A DNA stretch of 64,000 nt. Origin: Dactylosporangium vinaceum. GTDB taxonomy: Bacteria > Actinomycetota > Actinomycetes > Mycobacteriales > Micromonosporaceae. The stretch is from NCBI RefSeq assembly GCF_019904175.1, contig NZ_CP061913.1:10540001-10604000 (forward strand), read 5' to 3'. The position numbers and the translations under genes were made by a program. Below are positions 1 through 7,417 of this stretch, piece after piece. Under the pieces are notes generated by a model, which was given only the letters and a program-made list of their open reading frames with translations, did no database searches and was not told the origin of the DNA. The first letter of the stretch is position 1; each line of letters opens with the position of its first letter.

Positions 1-1296
1 GTACGCGACGACGAGCAGGATGCCAAACCAGGTCCGGCCGAGCGCGATCGCGCCGAGCAACACCACGAGCGCGGACGGACTCGGCACCAGGCCGCCGGCG
101 ATCCCCATCCCGAGGAGGCCCTTCCGGCTCAACGGCCGGTCGTGGTGGTGATGGTGGTGGTGGCTATGGCCGCCGTGATGGTCATGGCCGTCATGATGGT
201 CGTGGCCGTCGTGGGTGTGGGCTTGGTGGGTGTGGGCGTGCGCGGCCTTGTGCCCGGCCCGGGCGGCCACCGCCGAATACAGCAGGCCGGCGCCGATGCC
301 GGCGATGAGCAGGCCGCTGCCGACGCCGAGCCAGCCGAGAATGGCCTCCCCGGCGAGGCCGGCCACCAGCGTGAGGACGGCGCCCAGGACGAGCACACCG
401 GCGGTGTGGGTGGCGGTGACGGTCGCGCCGACGGTCACGGCGTCGCGCACGGTACCGCGCTTACCGGCGATGTAGGCCGCCATCACGGTCTTGCCGTGGC
501 CGGGCAGCAGCGCGTGGCCGGCCCCGAGCAGCAGCGCGAGCACAACGGCGAGCAGCCCGACCGGCAAGGTCAGCGCGCGGCGGCCGGCCAGGTCGTTGAA
601 CAGCGCCGTGAACCGGCCGAGCAGGGTACCGACGAAGCCGCCGGGGAGTCCGGCGGCGACGGTGTCGGCCGCGCCGCTGCCCGGTGTCGTCCGGAGGCTG
701 ATCGACCGCTCGTCCAGCGGCGACGCGAGCAGGTCCGCCGGGTAGGTCCGAAGCTCGTCGCTGACGCTCTGTTGCCGGGCCGGCGACTCGATACGCACGC
801 CGGCGCCGGTCGCGGTGATCTCGTGCCAGCCGACCCGGTCGGCGCGGTAGCCGTCGTGGAGTTCGACAGTGGCCGGGCCGGCGAGGTCGGCGCGGGCCGA
901 CAGGTCGCATTCGAGGCGGGACGTGGCCAGGCCCGCGGCGCCCGGCCGGTAGCGCAGGTCGCTCCGGTCGACCGTCCAGCGCACGGCGTCGCCCCCGACC
1001 CGCAGCTGCGCGGCGGCGGCCAGGTCGCGGCAGCCCTGTACGGCGGCGTCGGCCCGCTCCGGATCGCTGAGCGTGCCGTCGCCGTCGCGATCCAGCGCCG
1101 GCTGGGCCTGCAGGGTCGGGATCTCGGCCTGGTCGACGACGGCGTGGTCCTCGATCCGGTCTGGCCGCAGCCGCAGGCCGTGGAAGTGGTTGACGGAGAA
1201 GTTGCCGAGCGGGTGCGCGGCGGCCGGTGCGGCGACGGCCAGGGAGCCGCCGGTCAGGGCCGTCGCGATGAGGACGACGGCGAGGGTGCGTTTCAT
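1..1296 (-). CDS. NicO-family nickel/cobalt transporter with His-rich loop (3' end beyond window)
   Basis: The frame is open from an ATG at 1296 to the left edge, giving 432 residues with no stop, so the C-terminus lies outside. Residues 1-27 look like a signal peptide. Residues 69-80 form a DxDxDG loop (DRDGDGTLSDPE) as in an EF-hand. Membrane segments begin near residue 225 and include the motif GHALLPGHGKT, whose paired histidines are typical of NicO/RcnA-type Ni2+/Co2+ transporters. A long histidine/aspartate-rich stretch (roughly residues 345-395) precedes GLVPSPSALVVLL, a second conserved NicO segment. The start overlaps the stop of the upstream TPR gene as ATGA, so translation is probably coupled. 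Known of the family: divalent metal export or uptake. Inference: the His-rich loop and the extracytoplasmic Ca-type loop sense or buffer metal. Direction of transport cannot be told from sequence. Confidence 0.88.
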   Translation of the reverse strand, partial: MKRTLAVVLIATALTGGSLAVAAPAAAHPLGNFSVNHFHGLRLRPDRIEDHAVVDQAEIPTLQAQPALDRDGDGTLSDPERADAAVQGCRDLAAAAQLRVGGDAVRWTVDRSDLRYRPGAAGLATSRLECDLSARADLAGPATVELHDGYRADRVGWHEITATGAGVRIESPARQQSVSDELRTYPADLLASPLDERSISLRTTPGSGAADTVAAGLPGGFVGTLLGRFTALFNDLAGRRALTLPVGLLAVVLALLLGAGHALLPGHGKTVMAAYIAGKRGTVRDAVTVGATVTATHTAGVLVLGAVLTLVAGLAGEAILGWLGVGSGLLIAGIGAGLLYSAVAARAGHKAAHAHTHQAHTHDGHDHHDGHDHHGGHSHHHHHHHDRPLSRKGLLGMGIAGGLVPSPSALVVLLGAIALGRTWFGILLVVAY

Positions 1297-2615
1297 GGGC
1301 GACCGCCGATCGAGGTGAGGAGCTGCTGGGCGGCGGGAGCCTGCAGCGCGTCGAAGTGTGGGTTGACGGCGAGCGCGTCGGCGAGGTCGCGGCGGGCGTC
1401 GGCGTCGTTGCCGAGCGCGTGCTCGATCGCGCCGCGGTGGTAGAGGAACGTCGCGTTGCGCCAGCCGAGCGCGGTCGCCTTGGTGGCGTAGGTCAGCGCC
1501 TCGGTGTCCTGACCGTTGCGGTGCAGCGCCCAGGCGAGGGCGTCGGCGACGAGTGCCGGCTGCCGGTCGGCCCACTCGGCGCGGGCCGCGGTGAGCGCGC
1601 CGGCCGGGTCGCCGTGGTCGGCCAGGAAGACCGCGTCGCCGAGCCGGTCACCGACCCCGCCGGCGGCAAAGAGCTTCTGCTGCACGGCGTGCAGCGCGTA
1701 CTGCTGCCGGGCCGCGTCCAGCCGGCCGGCGACGGTGAGCGCGTCACCGTACTCGGCGACGAGATTCGGCAGCGGCAGGGCCTGGGTTGCCAGCTCGTAC
1801 TCGTGCAGGGCGTCGGCGGTCCGGCCGAGCGCCAGGTATGCCTTGCCCCGCCCGGCGTGCAGCGGGTGATAGCCGGGATCGGCGGTGAGACCGGCGTCGT
1901 ACTGGACGAGTGCACCCTGCGCATCGCCGGTGTTGAAGGCCAGCTCGCCCAGGTAGTAGCGGCAGAACGCCCGGTCTGCGGGCGCGGCCGCCTCGGCCAG
2001 AGCCCGCTCCAGTGCAGCCCGGGCCGGCTCGGTCTGGCCGTGCTGCTCGAAGTCGTACGAGGCGCGGGTGAACGAGGAGACGCCGGGCTCGACGTCGAGC
2101 ATCCGCTGAACGGCGGTCCGGGCGCCGGGCGCATCGCCGAGCTGGGTCAGCGCGTCCGCGATGACGCCGTGCACGCTCCCGGCGGCCGGGTTGATCCGCT
2201 CGGCCCGGCGGCCCCAGTCCAGCGCGGCGTGGAAGTCGTGGCGGGCGTTGGCCAGCGAGCCCATCCCGGCCATGGCCGCCCAGTTGGTGGCCGGGGCGAG
2301 GTCGAGCGAGCGGTGCAGCGCTTCCTCGGCCTTGCCGTAGTACGTGGGATCGCCGGTGACCCGGGCCCGCTCGACGTAGGCGGAGCCCAGCTGCGCCCAG
2401 GTGTTCCAGTCGCCGGGCAGGCGCCGCAGCCGGGCCTGGGCCGCGGCGATGCCGGCGTCGAGCGGGTCGGCCGGCGCGGCACCCGCGCCCGGCACGGTGG
2501 TGCCGCCGCCATTGCCGTGCAGTGCGATCGGGGCGAGACCGCCGAGCAGCAGCACACCGGCGGCGGCGAACAGCACGGCGGGCAGGCGGGTCCGCAGCCG
2601 CACGCGGTCACGCAC
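1293..2615 (-). CDS. Membrane-anchored TPR protein
   Basis: 440 residues. A single hydrophobic segment near residues 10-32 follows a basic start (MRDRVRLRTR), so this is probably an N-in signal anchor with the rest outside the cell. From about residue 50 the protein is a run of tetratricopeptide-type helix pairs (for example AYLALGRTADALHEYELATQALP and YHRGAIEHALGNDADARRDLADALAVNP read as classic TPR units). TPRs mediate protein-protein contacts, and no catalytic motif is visible. It overlaps the sortase gene upstream by 8 nt and the NicO gene downstream by 4 nt, so it sits in the middle of a tightly packed operon with DUF4331 and sortase genes. Inference: a scaffold for the surface protein or metal transporter made by its neighbours. 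Confidence 0.82.
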   Translation of the reverse strand: MRDRVRLRTRLPAVLFAAAGVLLLGGLAPIALHGNGGGTTVPGAGAAPADPLDAGIAAAQARLRRLPGDWNTWAQLGSAYVERARVTGDPTYYGKAEEALHRSLDLAPATNWAAMAGMGSLANARHDFHAALDWGRRAERINPAAGSVHGVIADALTQLGDAPGARTAVQRMLDVEPGVSSFTRASYDFEQHGQTEPARAALERALAEAAAPADRAFCRYYLGELAFNTGDAQGALVQYDAGLTADPGYHPLHAGRGKAYLALGRTADALHEYELATQALPLPNLVAEYGDALTVAGRLDAARQQYALHAVQQKLFAAGGVGDRLGDAVFLADHGDPAGALTAARAEWADRQPALVADALAWALHRNGQDTEALTYATKATALGWRNATFLYHRGAIEHALGNDADARRDLADALAVNPHFDALQAPAAQQLLTSIGGRP

Positions 2616-3330
2616 CGATCAGCGCCGCGTAGACGACGAGGTTGCCCTCGTAGTGCCCGGTCGCCGAGTTGAACGTGCCGGTACAGGTGATCAGCCGGAC
2701 CTCGGCCTGCCGGCTCTTGGCGTAGACCTGCTTCGCGGGGAAGGCGTCCTTCCGGTACGTGATCGTCTTGTACACGCGGAAGGTCCGCTCGGCCCCGTCG
2801 GTGCCGCCGATCGTGAACTCGTCGCCGACCTTCAGCTCGTGCAGCCGGAAGAAGACGCCGGGTCCGGCCTTGGAGTCCACGTGGCCGGCGAAGACCGCGG
2901 GCGGCCCGTCGGCGTCGCCCGGGAGCGGTCCGGCGGCGTACCAGCCGACCACGTCGTAGCGGTTCGGGGCCTCGAGCGTGCCGTCGCGGTTGAGCCCGAG
3001 GTGCACGAACGAGGACCGGACGCCGATCTCCGGGATGCTGATCTCGCCCGGCTGCACGTGTCCGTTGCGCAGCTGGGCGGTGGGATTGATGCCGCCCGGG
3101 CCGGGCGGTGCGGAGACCGGGGCCGCGGCGGCGGCGGAGCCGTCCGGTGGTGCCATGGCGTTGCCGACCGCGCTCGGGTCGACCGGCAGGCCGGCCCGCG
3201 GCGCGGGGCCGTGCACCAACGTTGCGATGATCAGCCCGGCCAGGAGGCCGGCGCAGAGCCCGGCCAGGGTCTTGCGGTGCGGCCAGAGCGCCGTCTGCAG
3301 GCGCCGGGCGAGAAGGGCGGGGGACGCCAT
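2608..3330 (-). CDS. Class F sortase
   Basis: 240 residues from the ATG at 3330, which is preceded by a GAGAGG ribosome site; a longer upstream frame lacks one. There is an N-terminal membrane segment (about residues 21-40), a Pro/Ala-rich linker and a sortase barrel. The catalytic His is in FAGHVDS (H150) and the Cys in LITCTG (C216). The Arg normally found shortly after the Cys is not obvious in the stretch leading to NLVVYA, which is worth checking in an alignment. Sortases are extracytoplasmic transpeptidases that attach surface proteins to the wall or process them. It lies 68 nt downstream of a DUF4331 gene whose product ends in a membrane segment plus basic tail, the likely substrate. 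Class assignment rests on small size and the ITCTG/NLVVYA pattern. Confidence 0.85.
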   Translation of the reverse strand: MASPALLARRLQTALWPHRKTLAGLCAGLLAGLIIATLVHGPAPRAGLPVDPSAVGNAMAPPDGSAAAAAPVSAPPGPGGINPTAQLRNGHVQPGEISIPEIGVRSSFVHLGLNRDGTLEAPNRYDVVGWYAAGPLPGDADGPPAVFAGHVDSKAGPGVFFRLHELKVGDEFTIGGTDGAERTFRVYKTITYRKDAFPAKQVYAKSRQAEVRLITCTGTFNSATGHYEGNLVVYAALIGA

Positions 3331-3398
3331 GCTCGTCACCTCTCGGAGGTCGGGGAGGTGCGGCGCGGCCCCTGGGGGACCGCGCCGCACCCGGTTGG

Positions 3399-5027
3399 TC
3401 AGCGAAGCGCGGAGCGTCGCCGCACGCGCACCAGCAGACCGCCCGCGAGCAGCACGAGCGCCCCGACACCGGCGGTGATCGGCAGCCAGCCCCAGCCGGC
3501 CACCAGCGCGCCACCGGCACCGGTGTTGACGCCGCCGACCGGCATGCCGCCACCCCGGCCGCCCGCGTCCACGGCCCGGTTCACGGCCGTGGTGTTGGGC
3601 AGCGCGACGTACGGGAACGACGCCCCGAACGCCGTGTTGTTGGCGTTGACTCCGTCGCCGGCCGCGAGCGCCGGAACCAGGTGGCCGGTCTGCGCCGCCC
3701 CTTCCAGCGCCTGCAGTTCGATGTCGACGACGTCGTCGGTGAGCCGCCGGCCGTTCGGGAAGCCCTGCAAGTCGCCGGCGAGCACGCCGAGCCGGTTCGG
3801 GCTCGCCGTGACCGGGACCGACATGTTGAGCCGCAGCTCCTCCGACGGCACGAAGCTGGCCGGGACGACGTCCTGGTTCAGCACGTGCGCGTTCAGGTCG
3901 GCCTGGATCGGCGCCGGCTGGGCGTCGAGCGTCGGCGCGTTCGTCGCGATCCCGGTCAGGAAGATCTCGACCAGGTCCCGGCGCGGTGCGGCCGGCGGGG
4001 CCAGACCGTAGATCGCCTGGATCAGGTGCGGGATCTCCGGATCGTTGACCCGGTTCACCAGCGCGGCGTTGAGATGGTCGGCGGCCGGGACGCTGCCGTT
4101 GAAGGCGTCCTTCAGGCCGGCCGGGGCCACCGCCTCGTTGACGAGCGGGTTGCCGAGGCGGGAGACCTGCACGAAGGCCCCGCCCGGCGTCGCGGTGCCG
4201 GCCGCGAGCGTCAGCGTCTGCTTCGACGTGGCGCTCCAGATGCCGATGACCGGGTTGCGGGTCGCGTTGCCGCCCAGCGCGAGCTCCGACTTCGGGATCT
4301 TCAGCGCGACCGTCTGCACGTTGTATCCGGCCAGCGTGTCCTGCCCGACGGACTTCAGGTCACCGCCGTAGAGCAGGTCGAAGACCCGCAGGTCGGCGAA
4401 GAACGGGTCGTCGGCCTGACCGGCGAAGGACTGCCGCCCGGCGCCCGCACTCGTGATCGCTTCCTGGCGCAGCGTCGCGTAGTTGGGCATCGATGCCTTG
4501 CCCGCGTACGACGGCGCCACTGGCGCGCCGGTGGCGAGCGTGGTGGTGCCACCGGCGATCCTGGTCAGGTTGTAGGTCTGCTTGACCAGCAGCGTAGGGT
4601 CGGTCAGGTGGTTGACCGGCCCGTTGTTGGCCAGGAACGTCGTGCCGCCCCGGCTGTCGGTGGTGTTGAACTGGTACCGGTAGGTGATGTCGGCGACCGC
4701 GTCGCCGTCGTTGTCGATGTTGATGTCGTAGCGGGCGTTGTCGTCGAACCCGTAGAAGTTCGGACCCCCGACCGGCTCCTCGAACGGCAGCCAGTTCGCG
4801 ACGATCGTCACCGACGTCGGGTCGTCCGGGCTCGTGAACGCGTAGACGTCGGTGTTGTCGACCTTCGGGTCCGACGAGATGAGCGGCGCTTCCCGGTGGC
4901 TGGAAGCCTGTGCCCCGATCGGGGCGAACCCGCTGCTCGATACCGCCAAAGTGCCCAGTGCCGCTGACGCGGCGAGACATGCCCGCCCGGCGCGTGACCA
5001 CCGGTCGGCGAGCGTGCTCCTTGCCAT
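3399..5027 (-). CDS. DUF4331 secreted, C-terminally anchored protein
   Basis: 542 residues from the ATG at 5027, chosen because GAGAGAGGG lies just upstream and the protein then begins with a normal signal sequence (MARSTLADRW...). Mature DUF4331 starts with ASSHREAPLISSDPKVDNTDVYAF, the family hallmark, followed by a beta-rich domain with several Asp/Asn-rich loops (for example NIDNDGDAVADITYRYQF) that look metal-binding. The last 60 residues are a Gly-rich stalk containing GGVNTGAGG, a hydrophobic segment and the basic tail RVRRRSALR. There is no LPxTG, but the tail organisation is that of a wall-anchored protein. First gene of the operon with class F sortase, TPR and NicO genes. The biochemical function of DUF4331 is not established; inference is a surface protein possibly binding metal. 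Confidence 0.85.
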   Translation of the reverse strand: MARSTLADRWSRAGRACLAASAALGTLAVSSSGFAPIGAQASSHREAPLISSDPKVDNTDVYAFTSPDDPTSVTIVANWLPFEEPVGGPNFYGFDDNARYDINIDNDGDAVADITYRYQFNTTDSRGGTTFLANNGPVNHLTDPTLLVKQTYNLTRIAGGTTTLATGAPVAPSYAGKASMPNYATLRQEAITSAGAGRQSFAGQADDPFFADLRVFDLLYGGDLKSVGQDTLAGYNVQTVALKIPKSELALGGNATRNPVIGIWSATSKQTLTLAAGTATPGGAFVQVSRLGNPLVNEAVAPAGLKDAFNGSVPAADHLNAALVNRVNDPEIPHLIQAIYGLAPPAAPRRDLVEIFLTGIATNAPTLDAQPAPIQADLNAHVLNQDVVPASFVPSEELRLNMSVPVTASPNRLGVLAGDLQGFPNGRRLTDDVVDIELQALEGAAQTGHLVPALAAGDGVNANNTAFGASFPYVALPNTTAVNRAVDAGGRGGGMPVGGVNTGAGGALVAGWGWLPITAGVGALVLLAGGLLVRVRRRSALR

Positions 5028-5144
5028 GAACCCTCTCTCTCGGGGCCATTGCGACCCCTGCCTGGTCAATCGGTGCCGGTTCTGGACAGAGCCGGCCCCG
5101 GGGCCGGCAAGCGCTGAGCGCCCAACAACGCATGCCACTGCGGC

Positions 5145-5163
5145 ATCCGGCTGTATGCCGGAT
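5145..5163. promoter_or_regulatory. Inverted repeat ATCCGGC-5 nt-GCCGGAT, candidate operator
   Basis: Perfect 7-bp arms with a TGTAT spacer, lying 118 nt upstream of the DUF4331 start. Spacing and symmetry suit a dimeric repressor site. No run of T follows, so a terminator is less likely. Regulator unknown. Confidence 0.35.
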
Positions 5164-5335
5164 ACCGTCCCGTAATGCGCATAACGGACAGCGACTGGGA
5201 ATGACACGGCAAGTGCCGGGGCAGCCCGGATGTGTGACCGGGTGGCGCCCGCCCCGGCACCGCATGTGCGATTCGGCCCGGGTCGGTGGCCGGATTGGCG
5301 GGCGGGGCACCACGATCGGGTGATAGGCCGGGGGC

Positions 5336-5407
5336 TCCGCCCGCAACCTCACCACGAGCCACACCTACGATGCCGCCGGCCGTCCCGCGACAACGACCAG
5401 GCCAGGC
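5336..5407 (+). pseudogene. Fragment resembling an RHS/YD repeat
   Basis: Read in the frame starting at 5336, the sequence gives ARNLTTSHTYDAAGRPATTT. The TYDAAGR core followed by Thr is the signature of YD/RHS repeats in polymorphic toxins and wall-associated proteins. Sequence on both sides in this frame loses similarity within about 20 codons, so this is a scrap of a former RHS gene. It could be chance in GC-rich sequence, but the match covers the whole YD core. Confidence 0.4.
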
Positions 5408-5498
5408 CGATCCACGGTCACCCAGACCCGGGACGCAGCCGAGCTGCTCACCGCCGTCGACTACAGCGATCCCGCGCAACGGGCATGGGTCGTATTGA

Positions 5499-6050
5499 TC
5501 ATGCCGTCGGGGCGCCGCCTCGGCGCGGGATCGTGCGCACGAGAGCGGTGAACGCGCGGTCGGGACTGATGTGGGTGCGGTACAGCGGGCTGCAGGGTGC
5601 GGTCGCGAGCCGTGCGGCCAGCTCGTCGAGGTTCGGTTGCCCGCTCCGGCCACGGTAGACGTCGGCGAGGTAACCGAACTCGTTCATGATCCCCACGACA
5701 CTGCGGTTGGCGGTAGTACCGATCCGGTGCGGACGCATCTGTTCGAGCTCAGCATCGATGATCGCGTCCGAGGCGCCGTAGGTGGCCATTGCCGCGGCGA
5801 TCTGGTCGGCCGCCCGGGACAGTGCGGTGGCGGCTGGGGCGAGCGGGAGTAGCACCGGTAGCAGCGTCGCCTCGTTGACCAGGAGCAGGACGTCCGCCCG
5901 CCAGCCGAACCTGGTCGCGTACCACTCGCCGAGCACCGTCGTGGACCGCTCGTCGCCGCGCAGGTCCAGCGGACCGATCCGGTCACGAAGCTTCTTCGTC
6001 GCACGCACGATCAACACCACACCATCGTCCCGGATGAGACGCAGCCTCAC
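5499..6050 (-). CDS. DUF6933-like protein
   Basis: 183 residues from a GTG at 6050. An internal GTG at 6017 would give MLIVRATKKLRDRIG, which is closer to how this family usually begins, so the start is uncertain. Visible features are the N-terminal basic helix (ATKKLRDRIG), a LGEWYATRFGWR segment, the strand DVLLLVNEATLLPVLLPLAP, and a C-terminal part with RSVVGIMNEFGY, which fit the small family of unknown function DUF6933. No signal peptide or membrane segment, so cytosolic. It is alone: the neighbours are a truncated gene on the other strand and decayed sequence. These proteins are often found in mobile or accessory regions. No biochemical role is known to me. Confidence 0.65.
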   Translation of the reverse strand: MRLRLIRDDGVVLIVRATKKLRDRIGPLDLRGDERSTTVLGEWYATRFGWRADVLLLVNEATLLPVLLPLAPAATALSRAADQIAAAMATYGASDAIIDAELEQMRPHRIGTTANRSVVGIMNEFGYLADVYRGRSGQPNLDELAARLATAPCSPLYRTHISPDRAFTALVRTIPRRGGAPTA

Positions 6051-6138
6051 GAGCGAGACGGACCCGAAGCATCGGCGCCGGCCACCGACTATCTGCCCGG
6101 AGAAGGAGCGTCCGGACGCTCACCAATACGGCGACCAG

Positions 6139-6489
6139 ATGTCCACGGATGATGCGACCGATCGTCCATCATCACGGGGTAGCGTACGGCCGCGAACTAC
6201 TCCCCCAGCACGTCGATCCCTGGTCGCCGAAGCACTGACCGACATCGCCGTAGAGGGGTGGATGGACTGCCGTGAGGTGAGTCGCGACGGGCGGCCCTGT
6301 GCCGAGTTCACCTGGGAGGGCAGCGACGAGGGCGATCCGGTCAGCGGCCGCGGCTGGGCCGTGCCGGCCGATGACGGCAGCCTCGACGGGCGCATCTTCT
6401 TCCACCTCGGCGACGACTCGGGCTTCCAGGCGGTTCGAGCCGAGCCCGAGCCGCCTGTCACCAGGCGCGCCTCGCGGCGGCGCCCGTGA
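6139..6489 (+). pseudogene. Truncated conserved hypothetical gene (EGWMDCREV family)
   Basis: The open frame from ATG 6139 encodes 116 residues. Only the part from about residue 31 looks like a real protein: IAVEGWMDCREV, EFTWEGSDEGDPVSGRGWAV and GRIFFHLGDDSGFQA, with normal GC-rich third positions. I recognise this as the C-terminal half of a small cytosolic conserved hypothetical family of about 110-120 residues, whose N-terminal half normally contains an aromatic/acidic segment. Here the first 30 residues are Ser/Arg/Pro-rich and non-homologous-looking, as if the 5' half was replaced or shifted out of frame. There is no clear ribosome site. Best read as a remnant, though a short divergent gene is possible. 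Confidence 0.5.
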
Positions 6490-6754
6490 GCGGAATAGGC
6501 CAGGAGGCCGACCGGCTGGAGCGTGAGAGCGAGGCCGGAGCCTCTCAGCGGCACACGATCATCATCGCCGGTCACGCCCCCTCCGCACCGCAACCAACGA
6601 CCCAAGCATCCCGATGAGCGTGATCCGGATGTGATCGACGGCGCCTGAACGCGGCAACACGGAACACGTCACAACAGCACGCTTCGTACGTCGAGCGGGC
6701 TTACGCCCACCGGATAGTGCGCGAGCACCGTAATCCCGGCGAGCGCCTTCAGGG

Positions 6755-7417
6755 TCACGAAGCCGGGCGGGACAGTCGAAGCCAGGTGATGACGGCGAGG
6801 ACTCTCGGGTTGCCGTCGCCGGTGCGGATGCCGAGCTTGTCGAAGACGCGGGAGACGTGGTCCTCGATGGCTCGCGCCGAAAGATTGAGCCGGCGGGCGA
6901 TGCCGCCGTTGGTGAGACCCTCGGCCATGAGGCGCAGCACGTTGCGTTCCTGCTCGGACAGGCGGGTCAGTGCGTTGGTCTGGGCGGTGGAGCGCAGCAG
7001 GAGGTCCACGACGGAGCGGCCGACGACCTGCTCGCCCGCCAGCAGCCGGTCAAAGGCGGGCAGGAGATCCTCGACCGAGGCGACCTCGTCCTTCTGCAGG
7101 TAGCCGATGCCGGTGGGGAAGTCCCGCAGGAGGCTGATGGCCTGCGCGGTGGCGACCTGCATCGTCAGCACCAGCACGGCGACGCCCGGGAACTGCTCCT
7201 TGACCTTGCGGGCGGTGGCGAGGCCGGCGGTGCGGCGGGCCTCGTCGTCACCGAAGCGGACGTCGACGATCGCGACGTCGACTGGCTCGGACTGCATCCA
7301 GGCCAGCAGCTCGTCGCCGGAGCCGACGCAGATCGGCACGGTCACGTCGATGTCGCGCAGGGCCCGGGCGACCGAGTCCCGGAAGATCCCGTGGTCGTCC
7401 GCGATGGCGACCTTCAT
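6755..7417 (-). CDS. NarL/LuxR-family response regulator
   Basis: 220 residues. An N-terminal receiver domain carries the acidic pair D7/D8, the phospho-acceptor D52 (in VDVAIVDVRF) and K109 (YLQKDE). The C-terminal LuxR helix-turn-helix spans about residues 150-212, with LSEQERNVLRLMAEGLTNGGIARRLNLS and the recognition helix AIEDHVSRVFDKLGI. It is the transcription-factor half of a two-component system. Its ATG overlaps the TGA of the histidine kinase gene upstream as ATGA, so both are made from one message in near-equal amounts. The target is not apparent; the secreted peptidoglycan-binding gene divergent from the kinase is the nearest candidate. Confidence 0.92.
   Translation of the reverse strand: MKVAIADDHGIFRDSVARALRDIDVTVPICVGSGDELLAWMQSEPVDVAIVDVRFGDDEARRTAGLATARKVKEQFPGVAVLVLTMQVATAQAISLLRDFPTGIGYLQKDEVASVEDLLPAFDRLLAGEQVVGRSVVDLLLRSTAQTNALTRLSEQERNVLRLMAEGLTNGGIARRLNLSARAIEDHVSRVFDKLGIRTGDGNPRVLAVITWLRLSRPAS

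Larger units (their letters stand above)
5028..5498. other. Intergenic region: operon leader plus decayed sequence
   Basis: 471 bases with no convincing intact gene. The first part should hold the promoter of the DUF4331 operon and contains an inverted repeat listed separately. Around 5336-5407 an RHS-like coding scrap is visible on the plus strand. The remaining open frames here have atypical composition and no recognisable motif. Confidence 0.6.

Noticed and set aside
142-1443. Plus-strand open frame opposite the nickel transporter
   Set aside because: The Val/Met-rich stretch is the complement of the His-rich loop of the real minus gene.
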